This document shows positions 54,631 to 63,524 of a stretch of DNA of 64,000 nt, in pieces. The notes under the pieces were generated by a model. It searched no databases and was not told the origin of the DNA. It was given only the letters and a program-made list of their open reading frames with translations. Made by a program: the position numbers and the translations under genes. Position 1 is the first letter of the stretch; each line of letters opens with the position of its first letter. This stretch comes from Salinimicrobium nanhaiense (lineage in GTDB: Bacteria; Bacteroidota; Bacteroidia; Flavobacteriales; Flavobacteriaceae), in assembly GCA_012038135.1 (NCBI GenBank), contig JAAVJQ010000009.1:62001-126000 (forward strand). Direction: 5' to 3'.

Positions 54631-55902
54631 ATGGCAGTAGACTTACTTCTTGGATTACAATGGGGAGATGAAGGAAAAGGAAAGATCGTAGATGTATTTA
54701 CCAAACAATATGATATCATCGCCCGCTTCCAGGGAGGTCCAAATGCCGGTCACACCTTGGAGTTTGACGGTAAAAAGCATGTGCTCCACACAATACCTTC
54801 GGGGATTTTTCATGACAACGCAGTTAACGTTGTTGGTAACGGGGTGGTAATAGATCCAGTTATTTTCAAGAGAGAACTTGACAACCTCACAAAGTCTGGC
54901 GTAGACTATTCAAAAAAATTAATAATATCCAGGAAAGCGCATTTGATCCTTCCTACGCATCGTCTGCTCGATGCTGCCAGTGAGGCTTCAAAAGGCAAGG
55001 CTAAAATTGGTTCTACTCTTAAAGGAATTGGTCCCACTTATATGGATAAGACTGGCAGGAACGGTATTCGTGTCGGGGATCTCGAGCTTAGCGACTGGAA
55101 AGAAAAATACCGCACCCTGGCAGATAAGCATGAAGCTATGATAAGCTTCTACAATGTTGATGTGCAATATAATCTGGAAGAGCTCGAAGCAGAATTTTTT
55201 AAGGCTATAGAAACACTCAAATCACTGCAGTTCATTGACAGCGAGGAATATCTTTATCAGGCTCAAAAAGACGGAAAATCCATTCTTGCTGAAGGAGCCC
55301 AGGGTTCTTTGCTGGATATAGATTTTGGAACATATCCTTTTGTAACTTCTTCCAATACTACAGCAGCAGGCGCCTGCACCGGACTTGGAGTTGCTCCGAA
55401 CCAGATCAAAGAAGTCTTCGGAATATTTAAAGCTTACACCACCCGTGTGGGTAGCGGACCGTTCCCTACAGAACTTTTTGATGAAGATGGAGAAAAAATG
55501 GGACGCATAGGTAAGGAATTTGGAGCGACAACCGGAAGACCCCGCCGTTGTGGTTGGCTGGACATGGTTGCCCTTAAGTATGCTGTACAGGTTAGTGGAG
55601 TAACACAATTGATCATGATGAAGGCAGACGTTTTAAGCGGTTTTGACACATTAAAGATCTGTACTGCCTACAATTATCGCGGAGATGAGATCACTCACCT
55701 GCCTTACAATATTGAGGCAGAAAATGTAACTCCGGTTTACACCCACTTCAAAGGCTGGAAGGAAGATCTTACCAAATTGAGTTCTGCCGGTGAATTGCCA
55801 CAGGAACTAAAAGAATACATCACTTACATAGAAAAAGAACTTGAAATCCCTGTTAAGATCGTTTCAGTTGGTCCTGACAGGCTGCAAACGATCGAAATGT
55901 AA
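54631..55902 (+). CDS. purA: Adenylosuccinate synthetase
   Basis: 423 residues. Joins IMP and aspartate with GTP, first committed step to AMP. GLQWGDEGKGKIVDVF (P-loop and catalytic Asp), GPNAGHTLEFDGKKHVLHTI (catalytic His), GSTLKGIGPTYMDKTGRNGI, QGSLLDIDFGTYPFVTSSNT and TTGRPRRCGWLDMVALKYA (Arg) are all seen. Full length, ending in a strong terminator. Confidence 0.98.
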   Translation: MAVDLLLGLQWGDEGKGKIVDVFTKQYDIIARFQGGPNAGHTLEFDGKKHVLHTIPSGIFHDNAVNVVGNGVVIDPVIFKRELDNLTKSGVDYSKKLIISRKAHLILPTHRLLDAASEASKGKAKIGSTLKGIGPTYMDKTGRNGIRVGDLELSDWKEKYRTLADKHEAMISFYNVDVQYNLEELEAEFFKAIETLKSLQFIDSEEYLYQAQKDGKSILAEGAQGSLLDIDFGTYPFVTSSNTTAAGACTGLGVAPNQIKEVFGIFKAYTTRVGSGPFPTELFDEDGEKMGRIGKEFGATTGRPRRCGWLDMVALKYAVQVSGVTQLIMMKADVLSGFDTLKICTAYNYRGDEITHLPYNIEAENVTPVYTHFKGWKEDLTKLSSAGELPQELKEYITYIEKELEIPVKIVSVGPDRLQTIEM

Positions 55903-55990
55903 TTCTTAGAATCTAGAGTCAAGAATCAGGAATCAAGACTTTTTCTTCGACAAAATTAGCTGACTGGAAATATGGATCCTGTTTAATAAT

Positions 55991-56030
55991 AAAGACCTCA
56001 CCAGTTTCAGAACCCGGTGAGGTCTTTTTA
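55991..56030. terminator. Bidirectional terminator
   Basis: AAAGACCTCACC / GGTGAGGTCTTTTT stem, between purA and the convergent glycosyltransferase gene. Confidence 0.85.
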
Positions 56031-56126
56031 TTTTATCTTAAATGTTCTTTTGCTTTTAATTCAGCTCAGTCTGTCGTTTCCAACATTGCAACTGCGCACT
56101 GAATACTGAGCACTGCCAACTAAAAT

Positions 56127-57527
56127 TTATCCTCTCGTAAGCCATCCTCTTTTGCTCGCCGTAGCAATGGCATAAGGCGTAATCCAGAATAATCCAAAGG
56201 TGTACAAGATACTATAGGAATACGCCCAGAAGGATTCAGATAATTTATACTTTTTCGCATAAAACAGCACCGGGAAACTTGACCAGATCAGGATGCTGAA
56301 AAGCGTCGAAGCCAGGAACAATACAGGATCCATAGAGATGAAGAAAAGCATCATTAGAATGGTTGGATAGCTCATCAACAGTTTTAGTACCTGATTGAGA
56401 AACAACACCCTTGATCCTACCTTTGAACCTTCTCTGAAATCGGTGAATACATATTTTGCCATGGCAATGTTCTCACGCACGTTACTTCTCCCCCATCTAA
56501 TGAACATCTTATAAAGTCCGGTGTATTTTTCAGGAACATTGGTATAGGCGAAGGCATTCCTTTGGAACAACACATGATATCCTTGCTTAAGGATCATATT
56601 GGTCATCGCTCTGTCTTCACCAATGTCTGAAGGGCGTCCCATAAAAGTCTGGTTGATCCACTCTTCAAGGCAGCCAAAAACAGCTTCCCTTTTGTAAGCT
56701 GCCAAAGCTCCCGGGGTACATAGCACCGATTCCAGGCTGCTTTCGGCTGAACGTACGAATTCGAAACTCAAAACAAAACTTACATCCAGCATTTTCGGCA
56801 ACAAGGCTTTTTGTCCGTTGTTTAGCACACGAATATTTCCTGCTACTGCCCCACAATTTTCATTCACAACAAATGGACTCACCAGGTTTCGCAGGGTATC
56901 TGTACTAACTTCAGAATCACTGTCTACAGTCACGAAAACTTCTCCGGTTCCCAGATGGAATCCGCGGTAAAGCGCATGACGTTTTCCTTTGTTCTGAGGT
57001 TGCTGATAAATACTAACGCGATCGCCAAGATCTTTCTTAGCTTTCTGCATCCATTCCCAGGTATCATCCTTACTACCATCATCAATAGCCAGTAACTCTA
57101 ATTTACCTTCAGGATATTCACTTTTTGCCAGACTCATCAAAGTTGCCCACACCTGTTTTCCTTCATTGTATGCAGGAACTATCACAGTAACTGTAGGAAG
57201 CTCTGCATCTGTAACCGAAACAATAGGTTTGTAACGCAGGTACAGGTACAGGTTGTAGAAAAAGAACCCGGCTCTAAAAAGCAGCAGGGAACCTGTCACC
57301 GCTAAAAAGACTATCCCCCAGGTAGAATCGAGTCCATCAAGACTGTACCGGCTAAAATCGTTCTGAAGCACATAAACCAGGTAAGCGGCACCAAAAAGCA
57401 ATGCTAAACTAAGTGCTCGAACAAGAATACCTTTAAGATGTCTGGGATTTTCTTTCTGATGTTCATTTAAAGCAGATCTCTCTGCTGAAGTATTAACTTG
57501 AGTTGAAGCTATGGTATTACTTTTCAT
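56127..57527 (-). CDS. Family 2 glycosyltransferase, hyaluronan/NodC-like
   Basis: 466 residues. N-terminal helices (about 30-50, 70-92), GT-A domain (about 105-345) with VIVPAYNEGKQVWATL, LLAIDDGSKDDTWEWM, VTVDSDSEVS (DxD), GEDRAMTNMIL and the processive-type FIRWGRSNVRE (Q/RxxRW-like), then four to five C-terminal helices (about 370-455). This is the layout of processive membrane synthases of beta-linked polymers such as hyaluronan or chitin-oligosaccharide synthases. The polymer and partner genes are not visible; an orphan synthase. Confidence 0.88.
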   Translation of the reverse strand: MKSNTIASTQVNTSAERSALNEHQKENPRHLKGILVRALSLALLFGAAYLVYVLQNDFSRYSLDGLDSTWGIVFLAVTGSLLLFRAGFFFYNLYLYLRYKPIVSVTDAELPTVTVIVPAYNEGKQVWATLMSLAKSEYPEGKLELLAIDDGSKDDTWEWMQKAKKDLGDRVSIYQQPQNKGKRHALYRGFHLGTGEVFVTVDSDSEVSTDTLRNLVSPFVVNENCGAVAGNIRVLNNGQKALLPKMLDVSFVLSFEFVRSAESSLESVLCTPGALAAYKREAVFGCLEEWINQTFMGRPSDIGEDRAMTNMILKQGYHVLFQRNAFAYTNVPEKYTGLYKMFIRWGRSNVRENIAMAKYVFTDFREGSKVGSRVLFLNQVLKLLMSYPTILMMLFFISMDPVLFLASTLFSILIWSSFPVLFYAKKYKLSESFWAYSYSILYTFGLFWITPYAIATASKRGWLTRG

Positions 57528-57857
57528 TTCTATTAATTCTTATTTGTTTATGATCCTGAAGGCGATTACTACCAATAGGACACCTGCCACACTTAGCAAT
57601 CCACGTACCAACTAATTAAAAGGCTTTGTTTGAACCTTATATATTTAAATATACCTGGCCGGGTGGGGAAATTTTCCACACCATTCCCGTGAATTACCCA
57701 TAAACACTATACATGTTTGGTAACCGGATCTTGTTTTCAGATCATTTTTTCGCCATAGAAACCTCTTAAAATTTTCTTTCAGGCACTCCGCTACTCCCGG
57801 AAAAACACTATTTTAAAAGATCAGGCAGGATTTCTGCAGAAAATATAACTACCTCCT
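57528..57857. other. Divergent intergenic region
   Basis: 330 bases between the glycosyltransferase and App1-type genes. I see no gene and no clear TAnnTTTG match. An imperfect palindrome, GTGGGGAAATTTTCCAC, at 57664-57680 could be an operator. Confidence 0.35.
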
Positions 57858-58994
57858 ATGGCAGATACCAGATCAACAATCAAAGAGAACCTTCTTCAGG
57901 CCCTTTACCGGGCCGAACATTTCGTCACCAAAACAAAACTTGCTGTTAAGGAAAAGTTCCATCTCCTGGAGCCGATCAAGATCCTGCCGTTCTATGGCTT
58001 CGGAAATGACCATTATGTATTTATTAAAGGCCGGGTGATGGAGGAAGAAAAGATCCTGGATAAACACGGGGATCGATCCATAAAGGATCACCTGAAGGAT
58101 ACCTTTAAAAGATATGAGACTGACGAGATCCCGAACATAAGGATTAAAGCTTCCTTTGGAGGAAAAACAATTGAAACTGAAACGGATGCAGAAGGCTTTT
58201 TTGAATTTGAATTCAGGTTTGATGAACTTATAGATTACAAACAAACAGGGAAAAAGGTAAAACTGAAACTTCTGGAAACAAAAACAGAGGAAGATCAAAC
58301 AAGCGCTGAAGGTCACATTTTTGTGCCGGGTAAGAATTCTGAATTCGGAGTAATATCAGATATTGACGACACGGTAATGATTTCCCGCATGAACCATTTT
58401 CTGGAAAAGCTGAAGATCATGCTGCTGCAGGACGCGTCGGACAGAACACCATTCCCGGGTATTGGGGCTTTTCTGAAAGCCCTTCAACTGGGCTCTGACG
58501 GAAAGGGCTCCAATCCTCTTTTCTATGTCTCCGGAAGTGAATGGAACCTTTACGATTTGTTGGTCAATTTCATGCAGTACCACAACATTCCTCAAGGTCC
58601 TCTATTCCTGAAGGACAAAGGCTTAAACTCGGGCCAACTGGAAACAGAAAACCTGCATTATAAACAGGAGAAGATCAAACATATTCTTGAAACCTATCCC
58701 CATCTTAAATTCATTTGTATTGGCGACAGTGGACAACATGATCCCGAAGTTTATGAAAAGGTCCTGGAAGAATATCCCGGGCGCCTTCTCTGCATCTATA
58801 TTCGCGACGTTACTCCGGATAAGCGTGACGGGGAAGTGGGAGAGATCAAAAAGAAGATCAACTCTAAAGGCACAGAAATGGAACTCCTGCCAGACACCTT
58901 TACGGCCGCGCGCCATGCTTTGGGAATGGGCTGGATCAATAAAGATCAGTTAGATACTATTAGGAAAAGCTGTGAAGAGGATGCAGAAAAATAA
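57858..58994 (+). CDS. App1/DUF2183-family phosphatidate phosphatase-like protein
   Basis: 378 residues. N-terminal beta-rich domain (about 30-155) with FIKGRVMEEEKILDK, then the DUF2183 HAD-like domain (about 160-350): FGVISDIDDTVMISRM carries the catalytic DxDxT, LFYVSGSEWNLYDLLVNFMQ motif II, and FICIGDSGQHDPEVYEKVL motif III (Gly-Asp-Ser-Gly...Asp). In yeast App1 this domain dephosphorylates phosphatidate at membranes; in bacteria it is often soluble and uncharacterised. Confidence 0.9.
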   Translation: MADTRSTIKENLLQALYRAEHFVTKTKLAVKEKFHLLEPIKILPFYGFGNDHYVFIKGRVMEEEKILDKHGDRSIKDHLKDTFKRYETDEIPNIRIKASFGGKTIETETDAEGFFEFEFRFDELIDYKQTGKKVKLKLLETKTEEDQTSAEGHIFVPGKNSEFGVISDIDDTVMISRMNHFLEKLKIMLLQDASDRTPFPGIGAFLKALQLGSDGKGSNPLFYVSGSEWNLYDLLVNFMQYHNIPQGPLFLKDKGLNSGQLETENLHYKQEKIKHILETYPHLKFICIGDSGQHDPEVYEKVLEEYPGRLLCIYIRDVTPDKRDGEVGEIKKKINSKGTEMELLPDTFTAARHALGMGWINKDQLDTIRKSCEEDAEK

Positions 58995-59264
58995 GATGGC
59001 CCTTCTTTTTTTAGGCATTACGGTTTTCCTTTACTGCTTTCTTCCTGAATTCTATATCTTGTCAGGGAAAACAAATCTGAACATAAGATCAAAAAAAAAT
59101 AAAGTATGGGTTCTAATGGCTAGAACGACGTGGCAAAACAACCAATAATCCCAATAAGCAGACCTATTAAAAATTGCCATTTTTGAGTACCATTAAAAAT
59201 AGCAATTAAAAGATAAATCTCATTCCCAACTCCGCATTTGCGTTAATCCGGACGGTGCTAAAAA

Positions 59265-59852
59265 ATGAAAAAATCCATATTTATTGTTTTATTACTTTTT
59301 TCTTCTAAACTTTTTTCTCAGGAAATCCTGAAATATTCTGATGGAGATCTTGAATTCAGTCTGACTAAAGTTTGCGAAGAACAAGACTGTCAGATAAGTA
59401 AAATTCAAGTATTGAAAAATGGGGTATTAAAGCAGTCAATTAAACCGGGTAAAAATAATTTCCGTAAAACATTTCCTGTAGATCAACTCTTTTTAACAGA
59501 GGACATGAATTTTGACGGCAGAACGGATTTTAGATTAATTGAATTTTTACCTGCCGGCCCAAATATTCCTTATTTATATTGGATATACAATCCAGAACAA
59601 GACCTTTTCGAAGCAAACTCAGCATACACAGAGATAATTTTCCCCGATTTTGATAATGAAAAGAAGGAAATCAATTCTACCTGGAGAAATGGATGTTGTC
59701 AGCACGGGAGGGACGTTTTTAAATTAATTGACGGGGTACCGGAGTTGAGCGAACGTTTTATTATTGGACATAATTCAGAGGGCAAAGAATTTTCTGAACA
59801 TTGGAAAATTGAATACGGAGAATTTATTTTGATCGAAAAGAAAATTGAATAA
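59265..59852 (+). CDS. Secreted XAC2610-like protein
   Basis: 195 residues with a signal peptide (1-18, KLFSQ). The middle EDMNFDGRTDFRLIEFLPAG and YLYWIYNPEQDLFEANSAY match the pattern of XAC2610-related proteins, small secreted proteins with an FG-GAP-like Asp loop that in Xanthomonas are inhibitors or envelope factors. Role here unknown. The 270-base gap before it has no gene. Confidence 0.65.
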   Translation: MKKSIFIVLLLFSSKLFSQEILKYSDGDLEFSLTKVCEEQDCQISKIQVLKNGVLKQSIKPGKNNFRKTFPVDQLFLTEDMNFDGRTDFRLIEFLPAGPNIPYLYWIYNPEQDLFEANSAYTEIIFPDFDNEKKEINSTWRNGCCQHGRDVFKLIDGVPELSERFIIGHNSEGKEFSEHWKIEYGEFILIEKKIE

Positions 59853-59900
59853 AGTCCACTTGAGTAATTAATAGTTCTCTCCTTACCATCGTTTATATCT

Positions 59901-60263
59901 ATGCAAAACGAAGTTATCACCATCAACAGGTCTTCATCAGTTTTAATTTCTCCAACCCATCTCCATTATAAATTCGGAATTGTAAACGAAACTGAAAAGA
60001 TCATTCCGCTTCAAGGGATCAAAAGGTTGAATTATAGTTCCGGGATGATCAATAAAACATCAACCGGATGTAATATATTCGCAGGCTTCTTTGCTGGAAT
60101 TCTCTCTGATTATCCCGATCCCGGAAATGTGGAGACAAATCTCCCTGTTCTTACCATTGAATATTATCCTGAAGGTCATCGCTGGCCAAAATTTCTAAAG
60201 ATCTCTCAGCCCGATCTATCTGAAGAAAAAGCAAATAAGATATGGCAGGCATTAGGGAAATAA
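59901..60263 (+). CDS. Small protein, possibly DUF6232-like
   Basis: 120 residues: an N-terminal strand-rich part (TINRSSSVLISPTHLHYKFG), a central glycine-rich hydrophobic stretch (CNIFAGFFAGILSDYPDPG) that could be a short membrane hairpin, and a C-terminal helix. The pattern of a stress-PH-like DUF6232 protein is suggested but weak. Starts 48 bases after the XAC2610-like gene. Confidence 0.5.
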   Translation: MQNEVITINRSSSVLISPTHLHYKFGIVNETEKIIPLQGIKRLNYSSGMINKTSTGCNIFAGFFAGILSDYPDPGNVETNLPVLTIEYYPEGHRWPKFLKISQPDLSEEKANKIWQALGK

Positions 60264-60360
60264 TATTGCAAATGCTGCTGTACTTCAAAACAGGCAGCAA
60301 AATGTTCACATCTTGCACAGTTGGAAAAAATGCATTGGCATAAAGTCTTCAGGAATTCAC

Positions 60361-60368
60361 TACTTTTG
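60361..60368 (+). promoter_or_regulatory. -7 box of the OstA-like gene
   Basis: TACTTTTG matches TAnnTTTG, with TTG at 60335-60337 spaced 23 bases upstream. It lies inside the longer frame and 15 bases ahead of the TTG at 60384, so it decides the start. Confidence 0.6.
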
Positions 60369-60383
60369 AACAAAATTTTTCAG

Positions 60384-62234
60384 TTGAAAAACACACGCTC
60401 TTATTATCTTTTTTTACTGCTTTTGTTGTGCGGCTTTACGGCTTTTGCACAACAGGGGCGGCAAATAGAATATGACAGCGACCGTACCATTGTAAATGAG
60501 GAGCGTTATCCCGGAGCTTTTATTTTGAGCAAGGTAGAAAACCAGGTGGTGTTCACCCATGAAGGGATTAAGGTATGGTGTGATCAGGCAATTCTGTACG
60601 ACGAGGAAAATTTCTTCAAAGCCTATGGCAATGTCCGCATGGAACAGGGTGATACCATCAGCATGACCAGCCAGTACGCCGAATACAATGGTGATACCCA
60701 GTTCGCATTTGCCAGCGGAAATGTTTTTATGCGAAATCCCCAATCGAGCCTGCAAACAGATACTCTGTTCTTTAACCGAAAAACCCAACAGGCGTATTAC
60801 CGCAGCGGTGGAACTATAAGGGATACTGCCAGTGTACTCAAGAGTCGGATAGGTCGGTATTTTCTTGAGCAGGAAAAATATTCTTTTGCTTCGGAAGTGG
60901 TGATCACCAACCCCGATTATGTTTTGCGATCAACACAGCTGGATTTCTATTCAGAAAATGGCTACGCCTACATGTACGGGCCTTCCACGATCACCAGTGA
61001 GGCATCTACCATTTACTGCGAACGCGGATTCTACGACACTCGTGGCGACACCGGATATTTTGTAAAGAATTCCCGGATAGACTATGAAAACCGTATTTTA
61101 GAGGGAGATAGTCTCTACTTCAACCGGAATACGAATTTTGCGTCAGGAACAAATAACATAAAAGTTACCGATACTGTGAACAATAGTGTCATTAGAGGTC
61201 ATTACGCCGAAGTTTTCCGCGACAAGGATTCGGTTTTTATAACCAGGAGAGCGGTTGCGGTGGCCCTTCAGGAAAAAGATTCCGTCTACATCCACGGTGA
61301 TACGCTTATGGTTACGGGAAAACCTGAAGATCGGGTGATCCGGGGGTTTTATGATGTTCGGCTTTTTAAGAGCAACATGAGCGGGAAGAGCGATTCCATC
61401 CACGTAAGGGAAAGAACCGGGCTAACGCAAATGCTGGGAAACCCTGTTGTTTGGTCAGAGAACAATCAGCTTACCGGAGATACCATTCATTTGATTAGCA
61501 ATGTGGAGACAGAAGAAATGGATTCTCTCAAGGTATTTGATAATGCCTTTATGATTCAACAAGATTCCCTTGGCGGCTATAATCAACTGAAGGGAAAGGA
61601 GATGTATGGGAAATTTGTTGATAATGAACTTAGCCAGGTGGACCTTGTAAAAAATACTGAAACTCTTTACTATATGAGGGATGATTCGGGGCAGCTTATT
61701 GGGATCAATAAAACCCTTTCAAGCTCCATAAGCATCTTTTTTGAGGACAGCAAAGTAGAAATGATAGATTATATTCAAAATGTCGACGGTACCATTTATC
61801 CTGAAGAAGACCTGCCTCCAAATGCCAGGGAGCTTTTAGGTTTCAATTGGCGCGGGGAGGAAAAATTAAATTCGGTAGAAGATCTTTTTGCAGGAGAAGA
61901 GGAGTATGAGCTCACTCCTATCCGCGGAATTCCATTACCAGAAGAGGAAGAAGGCTTCTTTGAAAATGGAGAATCTGATAAACATTTGCTGAATGAAAAA
62001 TCCAGATTGCGTCTTGAAGACCTGCAGGAAAGAGCCCAAGATACCATCCCCGGGCTTCAGGAAAATACTGTTCGTGACAGCCTACCTCAACCCGAACCTC
62101 TTATTGAACCTGAGCTTCTTGACAGTTTACCTGCCAATGATACAATTCAACAGGGCAAAGACCGGGAATCCACACCTTTAAAACAGAGGGATACCATTTC
62201 CCCTGCTGTGATCCCACAACCAAAAAAAGAATAA
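60384..62234 (+). CDS. OstA/LptA-like periplasmic protein
   Basis: 616 residues from a TTG start at 60384, chosen because it yields a clean signal peptide (MKNTRSYYLFLLLLLCGFTA, cleavage after AFA) just after a promoter box; the longer frame from 60321 would place the signal 22 residues inside. The mature part contains tandem OstA/LptA beta-jellyroll repeats (ILYDEENFFKAYGNVRMEQG, YNGDTQFAFASGNVFMRNPQ), a scaffold for moving LPS to the outer membrane. The C-terminal ~130 residues are acidic and proline-rich (QPEPLIEPELLDSLPANDT) and probably disordered. Confidence 0.88.
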   Translation: MKNTRSYYLFLLLLLCGFTAFAQQGRQIEYDSDRTIVNEERYPGAFILSKVENQVVFTHEGIKVWCDQAILYDEENFFKAYGNVRMEQGDTISMTSQYAEYNGDTQFAFASGNVFMRNPQSSLQTDTLFFNRKTQQAYYRSGGTIRDTASVLKSRIGRYFLEQEKYSFASEVVITNPDYVLRSTQLDFYSENGYAYMYGPSTITSEASTIYCERGFYDTRGDTGYFVKNSRIDYENRILEGDSLYFNRNTNFASGTNNIKVTDTVNNSVIRGHYAEVFRDKDSVFITRRAVAVALQEKDSVYIHGDTLMVTGKPEDRVIRGFYDVRLFKSNMSGKSDSIHVRERTGLTQMLGNPVVWSENNQLTGDTIHLISNVETEEMDSLKVFDNAFMIQQDSLGGYNQLKGKEMYGKFVDNELSQVDLVKNTETLYYMRDDSGQLIGINKTLSSSISIFFEDSKVEMIDYIQNVDGTIYPEEDLPPNARELLGFNWRGEEKLNSVEDLFAGEEEYELTPIRGIPLPEEEEGFFENGESDKHLLNEKSRLRLEDLQERAQDTIPGLQENTVRDSLPQPEPLIEPELLDSLPANDTIQQGKDRESTPLKQRDTISPAVIPQPKKE

Positions 62235-62238
62235 TTAC

Positions 62239-63420
62239 TTGAAACAGGATTTCTTGAAATATCAGGCGCAAACATCGCCTTATCCGCTGGCGCTGGAAGT
62301 TTCCCACGCCTCAGGATCTTATATCTACTCCACAGATGGCGGGAAACACCTGGATTTTGTGGCAGGAGTTTCTGCATGTACACTTGGACATTGTCATCCC
62401 CGGGTGGTCAATGCTATTAAGGAACAGTCAGAAAAATACCTTCACGTCATGGTCTATGGGGAATATGCCCAGGGCCCGGCCGTAGAGTTATGTAAGCTGC
62501 TGGCCGAGTATTTACCTGCTCCCCTGGAGAAAACATATTTGACCAATTCCGGCACCGAGGCTATTGAAGGAGCTTTAAAACTCGCCCGCCGCTACACCGG
62601 CCGTTCAGGAATTATTGCTGCAAAAAATGCTTATCACGGCAATACAATGGGCTCATTAAGCCTTATGACCTATGAGGAACGTCAAAAACCTTTTAGGCCC
62701 CTAATCCCTGATGTTTCCTGGATCGAATTCAACAAAGAGGAAGATCTTGGTAAGATCACAGAACATACTGCAGGAGTCATTTTGGAAAGCATTCAAGGCG
62801 GCGCTGGATTTATTCAGCCGCAGAACGATTATCTTAAAAAGGTAAAAAACCGTTGTGAAGAAGTTGGAGCGCTTTTGATCCTTGACGAGATCCAACCAGG
62901 CTTCGGGCGCACGGGAAAACTATTCGGATTTCAGAATTTTGACATGGTACCCGATGTTGTGGTGATGGGCAAAGGAATGGGCGGCGGAATGCCTATTGGC
63001 GCTTTCACCGCTTCCGCAGAAATGATGGATAAGCTGAGCCATGATCCAAAGATGGGACATATCACTACCTTTGGCGGCAATCCCGTGATAGCTTCCGCAG
63101 TATTAGCGACTTTAAAAGAGCTTATAGAAGGAAATCTGGTGAAAGAAACCCTTGACAAGGAAAAACTCTTCAGGAAATTGCTGGTGCATCCGTTAATAAC
63201 TGAAGTTCGTGGCCGCGGATTAATGCTCGCTCCTATCGTTACTTCCGAAGAAATTGTTAATGAATTGGTGCTAAGAGCTCAGAATAAAGGATTAGTTCTG
63301 TTCTGGTTGCTTTTTGAAGGAAAGGCCGTGAGGATCACACCTCCCCTGACTATTTCTGAAGAGGAAATCAAAGAAGGATGCGGCATAATTATTGACATAT
63401 TGGATGAATTAACGCAGTAA
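62239..63420 (+). CDS. Class III aminotransferase (acetylornithine/ornithine type)
   Basis: 393 residues from a TTG start four bases after the OstA-like stop, so translationally linked. Fold type I PLP enzyme: YLTNSGTEAIEGALKLARR, YHGNTMGSLSL, LLILDEIQPGFGRTGKLFGF (Asp binding the pyridine N), and VVVMGKGMGGGMPIGAF with the Schiff-base Lys. The C-terminal VRITPPLTISEEEI is normal. Substrate specificity (ornithine, acetylornithine or another omega-amino acid) cannot be decided; no arginine biosynthesis genes nearby. Confidence 0.92.
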   Translation: MKQDFLKYQAQTSPYPLALEVSHASGSYIYSTDGGKHLDFVAGVSACTLGHCHPRVVNAIKEQSEKYLHVMVYGEYAQGPAVELCKLLAEYLPAPLEKTYLTNSGTEAIEGALKLARRYTGRSGIIAAKNAYHGNTMGSLSLMTYEERQKPFRPLIPDVSWIEFNKEEDLGKITEHTAGVILESIQGGAGFIQPQNDYLKKVKNRCEEVGALLILDEIQPGFGRTGKLFGFQNFDMVPDVVVMGKGMGGGMPIGAFTASAEMMDKLSHDPKMGHITTFGGNPVIASAVLATLKELIEGNLVKETLDKEKLFRKLLVHPLITEVRGRGLMLAPIVTSEEIVNELVLRAQNKGLVLFWLLFEGKAVRITPPLTISEEEIKEGCGIIIDILDELTQ

Positions 63421-63524
63421 ACACTGATTGTTGATTACTTTGTTAACAACAATTTTAGATAAATCAGGTGTCGCTGTAGAACATTTATAACTTTAATACT
63501 GTAGAAATCAGTAACAAATAGCTT

